This document shows, piece after piece, positions 7,157-13,200 of a stretch of DNA of 14,271 nucleotides. The notes below the pieces were generated by a model, which was not told the DNA's origin, did no database searches, and saw only the letters and a program-made list of their open reading frames with translations. Made by a program: the position numbers and the translations under genes. The stretch spans positions 290 to 14,560 of the forward strand of contig PLKY01000399.1 in NCBI GenBank assembly GCA_003140785.1. Direction: 5' to 3'. The first letter of the stretch is position 1. Each line of letters opens with the position of its first letter. This DNA is from Acidobacteriaceae bacterium (GTDB lineage: Bacteria; Acidobacteriota; Terriglobia; Terriglobales; Acidobacteriaceae).

Positions 7157-7349
7157 GAAAGCCGACCCACTGGGCCGTGAGCGATGCGCTGGTGAACCCG
7201 TCCTAAGACGGCGGAGCTCCCCGCGGTTCATTAGGCATTCCGGACTGGCGGACACGGCACACAGAACCGTATTGGACGAGTCGAGCCCCTGTTCATTGAA
7301 TGTTGGTTCAACCAGCGTTGATCACCCACCTGCTTTGCAGGCCGGTTTC
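7157..7349 (-). ncRNA. ssrS: 6S RNA candidate
   Basis: 6S RNA binds the housekeeping RNA polymerase by mimicking an open promoter. No protein is encoded here, but the minus strand folds as expected, with about 193 nt. The closing stem pairs GAAA/UUUC, CCGGCC (7345-7340) with GGUCGG (7167-7162), GUGGGUGAU (7329-7321) with AUCGCUCAC (7185-7177), and CGCUGG (7317-7312) with CCAGCG (7192-7187). Then comes a large unpaired bubble. Its 3' side holds a small hairpin CCGUC-UUAG-GACGG (7211-7198), as in many 6S RNAs. The apical arm pairs GGGGCUC (7289-7283) with GAGCUCC (7219-7213) and CGGUUC (7269-7264) with GAACCG (7229-7224). It lies directly downstream of zapA, as in proteobacteria, and has its own promoter. 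The 3' end abuts the lgt reading frame. Confidence 0.82.
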
Positions 7350-7357
7350 TATTGCGG

Positions 7358-7386
7358 ATAGTAGGGGTACTGGCGAAGAATTGCAA
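7358..7386 (-). promoter_or_regulatory. sigma-70-type promoter of the 6S RNA
   Basis: On the minus strand TTGCAA (7386-7381) and TACTAT (7363-7358) are separated by exactly 17 nt. The predicted start at about 7350-7349 coincides with the first base of the folded 6S RNA. Each hexamer matches the consensus at 4 of 6 positions. Confidence 0.65.
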
Positions 7387-7463
7387 GTCTTGTGCGGGGT
7401 GACCAAGGTGTGGTACGGTTTCGGCCCTTCTTGATTCAGGGACGTTGCGCTCAATCAGGAATC

Positions 7464-7483
7464 AAAATTGTGCGTGTCACGCA
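7464..7483 (-). terminator. weak terminator candidate after zapA
   Basis: Minus-strand TGCGT-GAC-ACGCA (7483-7471) forms a 5-bp stem and is followed 3 nt later by TTTT (7467-7464), 15 nt past the zapA stop. An overlapping larger inverted repeat, TTGATTC (7465-7459) with GAATCAA (7437-7431), could compete. Between this site and the 6S promoter I see nothing else. Confidence 0.35.
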
Positions 7484-7498
7484 GGGAACGTTGGTCGA

Positions 7499-7813
7499 TT
7501 ACGAACCAGTCTTGCGTTCATCTTGAAGCACTTCGTCCAGGAGCCCGCGCAGGGTGAGAGCGCGTGCGTGGCCTTCGCGCGCATCGGCGCCGACAGCCTG
7601 CGAAAGCTCGTCGGCAAGATTGAGCGCTGCAAGCACGGCGACCCGCAATGAGTCCACGGTACGCCCGTGCGTGGCGACGGCACGCATCTTCGCATCGACC
7701 AGCTCAGCGAGCCGATGAATGTGTGCGGGGTTTTGGCCGGTGAGGTGATACGCCTGGTCGTAGATCGAGACTGTCGTGTAGCCCGGAGGCGCGGGCGCCT
7801 CATTTTTCGCCAT
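7499..7813 (-). CDS. zapA: cell division protein ZapA
   Basis: ZapA binds FtsZ and bundles its protofilaments at the division site. The 104-residue product fits the family: an N-terminal beta region with TTVSIYDQAYHLTG (13-26), then an alpha segment from HIHRLAELVDAKMRA and a long helix to about residue 97 that would form the dimeric coiled coil. The ATG at 7813 follows the upstream gene's TGA by 8 nt, and GAGGTGA overlapping that stop codon serves as ribosome-binding site. The two genes are therefore an operon and probably translationally coupled. The 6S RNA lies downstream. The family call is strong despite the short length, because the neighbourhood and the N-terminal pattern agree. Confidence 0.9.
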   Translation of the reverse strand: MAKNEAPAPPGYTTVSIYDQAYHLTGQNPAHIHRLAELVDAKMRAVATHGRTVDSLRVAVLAALNLADELSQAVGADAREGHARALTLRGLLDEVLQDERKTGS

Positions 7814-7821
7814 GAATCACC

Positions 7822-8160
7822 TCAAAGTTCAAGAGCATCGAGTTGGGAAAGTAAACGTTCGACGCGTTGGCGCACCAGATCGCGTTCGGAACGCAGAGAG
7901 CGGATTTCCTGTTTCATCTGGTCAACGAGGGGACCCTGCTCTGCGAGCTGCGTTTCGGCTTTGGCGGCGCGCTCCTCGGCGGTGGTGCGGGCCAGACGCT
8001 CGCGCTTGACAAGTTCAACAGCACGCACGACGCGCTCTTCAAGCGCCGAAAAATCGTCCGCGCTGAGAGCGAGGGATGCGGGCTCAGCGTTGGGATGAAG
8101 GGCATGATCCGCAGCCTTGGGCTCCTCCGCAACTTCGGGTTCAAAGAATGTCTGCGTCAT
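7822..8160 (-). CDS. small coiled-coil protein, ZapB-like
   Basis: A 112-residue acidic protein. The first 45 residues are polar and probably disordered. From about 46 to the end there is a continuous heptad-rich coiled coil (ALEERVVRAVELVKRERL, later RSERDLVRQRVERLLSQL). ZapB-type proteins are small coiled coils that cooperate with ZapA at the Z-ring, and this gene sits directly upstream of zapA in the same operon, so a ZapB-like role is a reasonable inference. Coiled coils are poor evidence of homology by themselves. I chose the ATG at 8160 over an ATG 33 nt upstream because GGAGG lies 7 nt before it. A TATACT box lies 32 nt upstream. Confidence 0.8.
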   Translation of the reverse strand: MTQTFFEPEVAEEPKAADHALHPNAEPASLALSADDFSALEERVVRAVELVKRERLARTTAEERAAKAETQLAEQGPLVDQMKQEIRSLRSERDLVRQRVERLLSQLDALEL

Positions 8161-8192
8161 AAGACAACCTCCGCGCTTGCGTGCTTTGTGCA

Positions 8193-8198
8193 AGTATA
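8193..8198 (-). promoter_or_regulatory. -10 candidate for the zapB-like/zapA operon
   Basis: Minus-strand TATACT (5 of 6 consensus bases) lies 32 nt upstream of the ATG at 8160, leaving room for the GGAGG ribosome-binding site. No convincing -35 box is seen 16-18 nt upstream. Confidence 0.4.
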
Positions 8199-8304
8199 CG
8201 GCAAACGAGGGACGCGATGCCCCGGCAATATGGGCTTGATTGAGCTGCTGAAACGACTGCGCTCACTCGATTGCATCGGCTGCGCAGGGGCGGTTTTAGC
8301 CGCG

Positions 8305-8342
8305 AAAAACAGTACGCGCCGGCAGCGCCGGATCGCGCCGGC
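8305..8342 (-). terminator. intrinsic terminator candidate after pheT
   Basis: On the minus strand GCCGGC-GCG, a short loop, then CGC-T-GCCGGC form a GC-rich stem of 9 bp with one bulge (8342-8318), starting 20 nt past the pheT stop. A run of five T follows 8 nt later (8309-8305). The gap between stem and T-run is longer than ideal. Confidence 0.45.
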
Positions 8343-8362
8343 ATGTGGATAACAAGGGTGAA

Positions 8363-10474
8363 TTACGTCCGCAAACGCGCCCCTGCTGCGGCAACAGCGG
8401 CGACGATTTGCGATTGGAAGCTTTGCAGCTCCTCTTCGCGGAGTGTGCGGTCGGGGGCCTGAAAGGTAACGCCGAGCAACAGGGAGTAATCATGCGCGCC
8501 AATCTTGGGATCGTGGAAAACCTCGCGGGCACGCCACTCGACGAGTTCGGGGATCGCGAGAGCCGCAAGCGCCAGGTCGATCGCTTCCCACGCGGCGCTT
8601 TTATCCAACACTAGAGAAAAATCGCGCCTCACCGGCTGGAAACGCGAGATGTCGCGCGCGGAAGGTTTACGAAGCGGCAGCTTGTAGAGCCGGTCGAGGT
8701 AGAGTTCGCCAAGGAGGACCGGATCCTTGAGCTTACGAGCAGCGGCTTCAGTGGGGTGCAGTTGGCCAAACCAACCGACTGTGATGCCATCTGCATTGAC
8801 GCGCGCGGCGCGGTAGGGATGGAGCCACGCTGGAGTGAGGCCTGCATCGGACGGAAAGCGGTCGAAGTAAACGGTGCGCGTCTGGAAGCGCGAAAGCACT
8901 TGCTCGACCACGCCTTTGATGTCGTGGAATTCGATTGAGCGCGGGGGATGTAACGCAGACTGCTCGGCCAGCGTACCCACCGCGGCGAATGCGAGCACGG
9001 GATGCTCGTCGACTTTTTCAGTGGTACCGCTGAAAACGGTGCCCAGCTCGAAGAGACGCACGTCGCTTACGTCCCGATGGAGATTGCCGGCTACAATGGC
9101 CAGCACGCCGGGAATCAGCGACGGACGCAGCACGCCGGCTTCTTCGCTGAGCGGATTGCCGAGTGGAACAACAAGCCCGGGTTGCGGTGCAGTCAGTGCA
9201 GCCTCAGCAGCGGAACAGAAGGTGCTGGCGATGGCTTCGTGAAAGCCTGCGGCGAGCAAAGTGCCGCGAACAGCGGACTCGCTCTCGGCCCATGGCAAGG
9301 ATTGCAAGCCATCACCAAAAGCAGGCAAAGTGTTGGCGAAACGGTTGTAGCCGTAGACGCGCGCGATTTCCTCAATAAGGTCGATTTCGCGTTCGAGGTC
9401 GAGCCGCCAACTGGGTAGCGTCACCAGCCATCCGGTGGCGTCAGGCTGTGCGACAGTGAGTTCGCACCCGAGCGCGGTCAGAACGCTCTCGACGGTAGCT
9501 GCTGTGATGCCGTCTTTATCCTCCGTCTTGCCGAGGATGCGGTGAACTTCGCTCAAAGCGAGACTGACCGGTTTTCGATGGGCAGTACGGGCTTCCCACG
9601 CAGGCACGCGGACATCGACGAGATCGCCTTCGATAAAGCCGCCGTTGGAGAGCAGGATGCGGCTGACGAGAGCCGACGCGACGGGACCGGCATTGAAGTC
9701 CGCGCCACGCTCAAAGCGATGGCTCGCGTCTGTGTGGAGGCCGTGGCGGCGCGCGGTGCGGCGCACAGCCATGGGCTCGAACCACGCGGCTTCCACGAGG
9801 ACATTGGTGGTGGTGGACGTGATCATTGTGTCCCAGCCGCCCATCACCCCCGCGAGACCCAACGGCTTCGCATGGTCGGCGACGACGAGGTCCTCTGGAT
9901 CGAGCGTTCGTTCTACTCCGTCGAGAGTCTTGAGTTTTTCGCCTTTGCGCGCGCGGCGTACGACAATGCCCCCTTCGATCTTGTCGAGGTCGAAGGCATG
10001 CGTGGGCTGGCCCATGGCAAGCCATACGAAGTTCGTGGCATCAACGGCGTTAGAGATCTTTTTCTGCTCAAGAAGGTCGAAGCAGGTCGCGACTTCCGCG
10101 CCGGGGAACCAGTCGCGCGAGTCACCGATGGTAATGCCACGCAATACGCGCGCGGTGAAGCGGCCGCAGGCGCCCTCGGCTTCGATGCGGACTGAAAAGT
10201 CCTGGCCGGACGGGCGGGGTTTTGGAAGGACTACCTCAAGCGGGCTAATTTGCACACCATAGATGGCAGCCGCCTCGCGCGCGATTCCGTAGTGGTTCAT
10301 CGCATCCACGCGGTTGGTGGTAAGGTCCATCTCGTACAGCGAACCGTTGCCGTCGCCGAGCGCGTAAATGCCTTCGACAGCAATGCCTCGCAGAGTGAGG
10401 TCTTCGGCGAGTTGCGCGTCGCTAACCGGGAGTTCCGGGAGGTAGCTTCGAAGCCATTTGGTCAAAATCTTCAT
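8363..10474 (-). CDS. pheT: phenylalanyl-tRNA synthetase beta subunit, lacking the OB domain
   Basis: PheT pairs with PheS as an alpha2-beta2 enzyme that charges tRNA-Phe. The 703-residue product starts normally (KWLRSYLPELPVSDAQLAED). After residue about 38 it jumps directly to the segment NRVDAMNHYGIAREAAAIYG (54-73). The roughly 110-residue N-terminal tRNA-binding OB domain found in E. coli PheT is therefore absent, which explains the length of 703 rather than about 795. The B3/B4 domain follows, with SNAVDATNFV, GQPTHAFDLDKI and HTDASHRFERGADF. Then come B5 (about 303-376, ending DLIEEIARVYGYNRF), the catalytic-like core, and a C-terminal anticodon-binding FDX-ACB domain (about 610-702). 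The reading frame is intact. It is separated from pheS by an inserted four-helix-bundle gene. A terminator candidate follows its stop. Confidence 0.95.
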   Translation of the reverse strand: MKILTKWLRSYLPELPVSDAQLAEDLTLRGIAVEGIYALGDGNGSLYEMDLTTNRVDAMNHYGIAREAAAIYGVQISPLEVVLPKPRPSGQDFSVRIEAEGACGRFTARVLRGITIGDSRDWFPGAEVATCFDLLEQKKISNAVDATNFVWLAMGQPTHAFDLDKIEGGIVVRRARKGEKLKTLDGVERTLDPEDLVVADHAKPLGLAGVMGGWDTMITSTTTNVLVEAAWFEPMAVRRTARRHGLHTDASHRFERGADFNAGPVASALVSRILLSNGGFIEGDLVDVRVPAWEARTAHRKPVSLALSEVHRILGKTEDKDGITAATVESVLTALGCELTVAQPDATGWLVTLPSWRLDLEREIDLIEEIARVYGYNRFANTLPAFGDGLQSLPWAESESAVRGTLLAAGFHEAIASTFCSAAEAALTAPQPGLVVPLGNPLSEEAGVLRPSLIPGVLAIVAGNLHRDVSDVRLFELGTVFSGTTEKVDEHPVLAFAAVGTLAEQSALHPPRSIEFHDIKGVVEQVLSRFQTRTVYFDRFPSDAGLTPAWLHPYRAARVNADGITVGWFGQLHPTEAAARKLKDPVLLGELYLDRLYKLPLRKPSARDISRFQPVRRDFSLVLDKSAAWEAIDLALAALAIPELVEWRAREVFHDPKIGAHDYSLLLGVTFQAPDRTLREEELQSFQSQIVAAVAAAGARLRT

Positions 10475-10498
10475 TGCCCTGTCTTAATCTCCTGGCGA

Positions 10499-10539
10499 GT
10501 TAGCCGCGCTTCGCGCGATAGCGAGTCAGCAAGTTAGCG
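10499..10539. repeat. left terminal repeat of the pheS-pheT element
   Basis: GTTAGC (10499-10504) is followed by hairpin CGCGC-TTC-GCGCG (10505-10517), then short GC-AG units (TAGCGAG, TCAGCAAG) and the shared 12-mer AGCAAGTTAGCG (10528-10539). The TAA stop of the four-helix-bundle gene (10534-10536, minus strand) falls in the last unit. Confidence 0.6.
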
Positions 10540-10905
10540 AGGTTCTCGTTCGAGCACGCCTAGTAATCCATTGATCAGCTTTGCCACTTCGGTTGCGAGT
10601 TCAATCAATTCGTTCGTTGCATCTTCGTTGATGAATCCGAGGCTTCCCGCGAGTTCAAGCTCCGTCTGCAGTTCATTCAAAGAGCCGCGAGCTATGCTGA
10701 GCGATTTACGATTCTCTGCGTCGGTTAATCGACCATGGCCTTCTGAAATGTGACTGGCAACGTTGACAGCTGCTCGACGCAATTGCATGCGCAGGCCGAA
10801 CGTCTCCGATTTTGGAAATTCCTCCGTTCGTGCGTAGACAGATCGAGCCAATTCCATGGCTTTTTGCCATGCGATCAAGTCCCGATAATGTCGAGTTCTG
10901 CTCAT
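10534..10905 (-). CDS. four-helix-bundle protein (S23/IVS-encoded type)
   Basis: A 123-residue protein of the four-helix-bundle family first known from proteins encoded in intervening sequences of 23S rRNA genes; the accessory protein Avd of diversity-generating retroelements has the same fold. Family hallmarks: YRDLIAWQKAMELARSVY (7-24), FP..ETFGLRMQLRRAAVNV, ISEGHGR (53-59), and IARGSLNELQTELELAGSLG (71-90). Its biochemical role is unknown. It has no transposase or nuclease motif. The ATG follows directly on GTTAGCGG of the right-hand repeat and lacks a good ribosome-binding site; the stop lies in the left-hand repeat. It sits inside the pheS-pheT operon in the same direction, and its base composition is visibly less GC-rich than that of its neighbours. 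Confidence 0.9.
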   Translation of the reverse strand: MSRTRHYRDLIAWQKAMELARSVYARTEEFPKSETFGLRMQLRRAAVNVASHISEGHGRLTDAENRKSLSIARGSLNELQTELELAGSLGFINEDATNELIELATEVAKLINGLLGVLEREPR

Positions 10906-10906
10906 C

Positions 10907-10953
10907 CGCTAACCCGCTAACTTGCTTGCGCGGAGCGCGCTGACCTGCTAAGC
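10907..10953. repeat. right terminal repeat of the pheS-pheT element
   Basis: CGCTAAC (10907-10913), then CGCTAACTTGCT (10915-10926, reverse complement of the left 12-mer), hairpin GCGCG-GAG-CGCGC (10928-10940), and GCTAAGC (10947-10953). The TAG stop of pheS (10948-10950, minus strand) lies in the last unit. Confidence 0.6.
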
Positions 10954-12054
10954 AAATTGCCCTAGGAACCGCATATCTCCCACATAAAACTGCCCAATAT
11001 CGCTCACCCCATACTTCATCATTGCGATCCGCTCCGCGCCCATGCCAAACGCGAATCCGGAAATCTTCTTCGGATCGTAAGCGGGTTGCTTCTCGGCAGC
11101 GAAGGCAAACACTGCCGGATCGACCATTCCACATCCCAGTAGTTCAATCCATCCAGACTGCTTGCACTTGCGGCAGCCCTTGCCTCCGCAGAAGATGCAA
11201 CTGATTTGCATATCCGCGCTCGGCTCAGTGAACGGGAAAAACGACGGAAAGAATCGCGTTTTTACCGACGAGCCAAAGAGCGCCTTCATGGCGTGGTCGA
11301 GCGTACCCTTGAGGTCGCTGAAGGTTATGTTGGTATCGACGCAGAGACCCTCCACCTGGTGAAAGGTCGAAGAGTGCGTCGCGTCGTCCGCTTCATTCCG
11401 ATGAACCTTCCCGGGAATCACAATGCGTACCGGCGGCGGCTGGCGCTCCATCGTGCGCATTTGCACGGGCGAGGTGTGCGTGCGCAGCAGGAGGCGGTCG
11501 CGAAGCGGGCGGCGCTCCTGGTTCGCGATGACGAGCGTGTCCTGCGTGTCGCGCGCGGGATGGCCCGGCGGAAAATTCATGCACTCGAAGTTGTAGAAGT
11601 CGGTTTCGACTTCGGGGCCGACGCCTACTGAATAGCCCAGAGCCGCAAAAACACTGGTGATTTCATTCAGCGTGCGCGTGATGGGATGCTCAGCACCCGT
11701 GAGGCGGCGCGTGCCGGGCAACGTGATATCGATGGCCTCAGCGGCAAGAACGGCGTCTGTCGGACCGGCGCCTTCGGCCGCTTCGCGCAACTGCTCGATG
11801 AGTTCTTTGAGCGTTTTGAATCGCTCGCCGACAGCTTTCTTCGCTTCTGGCGGCGCGCCTTTGAGCCAGCGGCTTGAGACTTCGGTAAGAATTCCCTGCT
11901 TTCGCCCGAGCCATCGCAACTTGAAGGCTTCGAGGCCGTCGGCACTCGTTAGAGCTGCCGCTTCCTCGCCGGCCTGTTGTTTCAGAGCGGCAAAGGCGCG
12001 GTCCAATGCGTTGTCGTCGAAGGCCGACAGATTAGGAATTGCTTCGCTCATCAT
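10948..12054 (-). CDS. pheS: phenylalanyl-tRNA synthetase alpha subunit
   Basis: The catalytic subunit of phenylalanyl-tRNA synthetase, a class II enzyme that activates phenylalanine with ATP. The 368-residue product has an N-terminal coiled-coil region (about 1-100) that contacts tRNA. The class II core follows: HPITRTLNEI (123-132), GPEVETDFYNF (146-156), LLRTHTSPVQ (189-198), motif 2 with FHQVEGL (231-237), and motif 3 GFAFGMGAERIAMMKYGV (333-350). A Cys cluster, CIFCGGKGCRKC (286-297), precedes GWIELLGCGMV, as in many bacterial PheS proteins. The start is ATG at 12054 or the adjacent ATG at 12051; GGGGA upstream is a modest ribosome-binding site. It follows the rplT terminator and a separate leader hairpin. 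Its partner pheT lies beyond the inserted four-helix-bundle gene. Confidence 0.97.
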   Translation of the reverse strand: MMSEAIPNLSAFDDNALDRAFAALKQQAGEEAAALTSADGLEAFKLRWLGRKQGILTEVSSRWLKGAPPEAKKAVGERFKTLKELIEQLREAAEGAGPTDAVLAAEAIDITLPGTRRLTGAEHPITRTLNEITSVFAALGYSVGVGPEVETDFYNFECMNFPPGHPARDTQDTLVIANQERRPLRDRLLLRTHTSPVQMRTMERQPPPVRIVIPGKVHRNEADDATHSSTFHQVEGLCVDTNITFSDLKGTLDHAMKALFGSSVKTRFFPSFFPFTEPSADMQISCIFCGGKGCRKCKQSGWIELLGCGMVDPAVFAFAAEKQPAYDPKKISGFAFGMGAERIAMMKYGVSDIGQFYVGDMRFLGQFA

Positions 12055-12082
12055 TGCGAATCCCCAGAATACCCGATTGCAT

Positions 12083-12101
12083 CACGGCGCTGCGCACCGT
12101 G
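12083..12101 (-). promoter_or_regulatory. leader hairpin upstream of pheS
   Basis: A perfect 8-bp stem with a 3-nt loop (CACGGTGC-GCA-GCGCCGTG, one G-U pair) lies 28 nt before the pheS ATG. There is no T-run after it. A TATTCT a few bases downstream could be a weak -10 box. It may regulate pheS, but no Phe-rich leader peptide or T-box signature is visible. Confidence 0.4.
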
Positions 12102-12137
12102 GTCGCCAATCAATTGCATGGAAATGGCCGGAAATGC

Positions 12138-12165
12138 AAACGGCCCGAAGCTAAGCTCCGGGCCG
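12138..12165 (-). terminator. intrinsic terminator after rplT
   Basis: On the minus strand CGGCCCG-GAGC, loop TTA, GCTT-CGGGCCG form an 11-bp stem (12165-12141) including one G-U pair. The tail TTTGCATTT follows immediately. It lies 24 nt past the rplT stop and probably separates rpmI-rplT from pheS transcription, at least in part. Confidence 0.75.
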
Positions 12166-12189
12166 AGAGAACGACTGCGCAGCGCGGGC

Positions 12190-12558
12190 TTAGGCGGCTG
12201 AGCTGGCCAGAGCGGCTTTGGCCTGCTCAGCCAGCTTGGTAAAGCCCGCGGCGTCGTGGACCGCGATGTCGGCCAGGATCTTGCGATCCAGCTCGACGCC
12301 GGCCTTCTTGAGGCCGCTGATGAACTGCGAGTAGCTAGTCCCGTTGAGCTTGGCGGCTGCCGAGATGCGCACGATCCACAGGGAGCGGAACTGGCGCTTC
12401 TTTTGGCGGCGGCCGGTGTAGGCAAACTTTAGGCCGCGCTCGACGGCTTCCTGCGCTGCCTGATAGAGCTTGGATTTGGTAAGGAAGTAACCGCTGGCGC
12501 GATCAAGTATCTTTTTGCGGCGGTCGTTGCGCTTGGTACTGCGTTTTACGCGGGGCAT
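12190..12558 (-). CDS. rplT: 50S ribosomal protein L20
   Basis: L20 is an early-binding protein of the large ribosomal subunit and in several bacteria represses its own operon by binding the mRNA. The 122-residue product is full length and highly typical: MPRVKRSTKRNDRRKKIL at the start, a basic N-terminal arm, RASGYF, and GRRQKKRQFRSLWIVRI (49-65). A compact C-terminal domain follows with LNGTSYSQFI and LDRKILADIAVHD. The ATG at 12558 has GGAG at 6 nt spacing. The gene lies 205 bp downstream of rpmI, an unusually long and structured spacer, and is followed by a strong terminator. infC, its usual upstream companion, is not in this cluster. Confidence 0.98.
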   Translation of the reverse strand: MPRVKRSTKRNDRRKKILDRASGYFLTKSKLYQAAQEAVERGLKFAYTGRRQKKRQFRSLWIVRISAAAKLNGTSYSQFISGLKKAGVELDRKILADIAVHDAAGFTKLAEQAKAALASSAA

Positions 12559-12605
12559 CGTCTTCTCCGTTTGTGTTGCGTCTGTTTGGCGGCTGGAGGC
12601 AGGAG

Positions 12606-12713
12606 GGCCGATTGTGTCGGCCGGTGCACCTCTTCACTCGCTCTGCAAGCCTGAATCTCTCGCTGGTGCGAACGCTTTTCGCAACCAGCGGGGGCCAAAT
12701 TTCTCTTAGGCCC
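12606..12713 (-). promoter_or_regulatory. structured rpmI-rplT spacer, candidate L20 autoregulatory site
   Basis: The 205-bp spacer (12559-12763) codes for nothing recognisable but contains three stems. GGGCC pairs with GGCCC (12692-12696 with 12709-12713). A 12-bp stem with one bulged A spans 12661-12690 (CGCTGGT-GCGAA with TTCGC-A-ACCAGCG). GGCCGA-TTGTG-TCGGCC occupies 12606-12622. None is followed by a long T-run on the minus strand. L20 is known in other bacteria to bind structured RNA near these genes, so this may be its control site; that assignment is inference. Confidence 0.45.
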
Positions 12714-12763
12714 ATCAGCATTTATGGCACAACCCTTATCCAAAGGGCTGCTCCATGCAATGG

Positions 12764-12961
12764 TCAGGCGTAGGGAATCATGCGCGCTACCTTCTTGTAG
12801 TCGCCGTCGGAGACAAGCAGGGTTCTGCCCAGCTTGCGCTTCGACTTTGGCGATTTCGAAGTAAGGATGTGCCGCGTCTTCGTTTGACCCCGCTTGATTT
12901 TGCCGGTGCCAGTCTTGCTGAAGCGCTTGGCCGCGCCCGAATGGGTTTTCAACTTGGGCAT
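12764..12961 (-). CDS. rpmI: 50S ribosomal protein L35
   Basis: L35 is a small basic protein of the large ribosomal subunit. The 65-residue product is full length and matches the family throughout: MPKLKTHSGAAKRFSKTGTG, KIKRGQTKTRHILTSKSPKS, then KRKLGR and VSDGDYKKVARMIPYA. The ATG at 12961 is preceded by an AG-rich stretch (AAGAAGAGAAGAAA) rather than a classical GGAGG. It is the first gene of the minus-strand cluster. The usual infC is absent upstream, where the divergent mtaB gene begins instead. A leader hairpin lies about 18 nt before the start. Confidence 0.98.
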   Translation of the reverse strand: MPKLKTHSGAAKRFSKTGTGKIKRGQTKTRHILTSKSPKSKRKLGRTLLVSDGDYKKVARMIPYA

Positions 12962-12978
12962 TTTCTTCTCTTCTTGGA

Positions 12979-13053
12979 TGGGGTCTGTTGGTTACCCCAC
13001 AAAGTTCATGGACGCAGGGACTTCCTTGTGCCCTTGACGCTCGCTTCAGTATA
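12979..13053 (-). promoter_or_regulatory. rpmI promoter candidate and leader hairpin
   Basis: Minus-strand TATACT (13053-13048) is a good -10 box, giving a start near 13041 and a leader of about 80 nt; no clear -35 box is seen. Within the leader TGGGGT-AACCAACAG-ACCCCA (12999-12979) forms a 6-bp stem that ends 17 nt before the rpmI ATG. It could influence rpmI translation. Confidence 0.4.
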
Positions 13054-13127
13054 CCGCAAGGCTGGTTTTGACGCTATTTCAGCCCCAAAGAGACCGCTGC
13101 TGCTCGAAGGGAAGAGCTTCACCTATC

Positions 13128-13173
13128 CGAAAATCAGTCGGCGTGAGTCTTCGAAAATCACTCGGCGTGAGTC
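13128..13173. repeat. two-copy direct repeat upstream of mtaB
   Basis: A 22-bp unit, CGAAAATCA + S + TCGGCGTGAGTC, occurs at 13128-13149 and 13152-13173 with one difference (G13137 versus C13161). The period is 24 bp, about two helical turns. A partial third copy (TCGAAA, 13172-13177) overlaps the proposed mtaB -35 box. A regulator site pair is plausible. Confidence 0.7.
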
Positions 13174-13200
13174 GAAACGCCAGCACGCCTTGGCTACACT
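13172..13200 (+). promoter_or_regulatory. mtaB promoter candidate, leaderless arrangement
   Basis: TCGAAA (13172-13177) and TACACT (13195-13200) are spaced 17 nt, each matching the consensus at 4 of 6 positions. The GTG start at 13207 follows after 6 nt, so transcription would start at or next to the start codon. The -35 box merges with the end of the direct repeat. Confidence 0.5.

Larger units (their letters stand above)
10499..10953 (-). mobile_element. small inverted-repeat-bounded element between pheS and pheT
   Basis: About 455 bp are bounded by imperfect inverted repeats. Each end contains a TTAGC unit, a hairpin (CGCGC-TTC-GCGCG at 10505-10517; GCGCG-GAG-CGCGC at 10928-10940), and a perfectly shared 12-mer AGCAAGTTAGCG (10528-10539; reverse complement at 10915-10926). 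The only gene inside encodes a four-helix-bundle protein; there is no recognisable transposase. The pheS stop codon lies in the right end and the four-helix-bundle stop codon in the left end. I infer an inserted, non-autonomous element; target-site duplications are not evident. Confidence 0.5.

Noticed and set aside
7155..7498. tRNA gene or small protein in this gap
   Set aside because: No cloverleaf with a TTCRA-type T arm, and no open frame with a ribosome-binding site; the 6S RNA fold explains most of the region.
9542..10262. Two overlapping plus-strand open frames of more than 200 codons
   Set aside because: Both are antisense to pheT and resemble no family; they are shadows of the GC-rich coding strand.
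12055..12140. T-box or Phe-rich leader peptide for pheS
   Set aside because: No T-box conserved sequence and no run of Phe codons in a short open frame; only a plain hairpin is present.
13128..13173. Possible CRISPR array
   Set aside because: Only two units with a 2-nt gap rather than 30-40-nt unique spacers, and no cas genes nearby.
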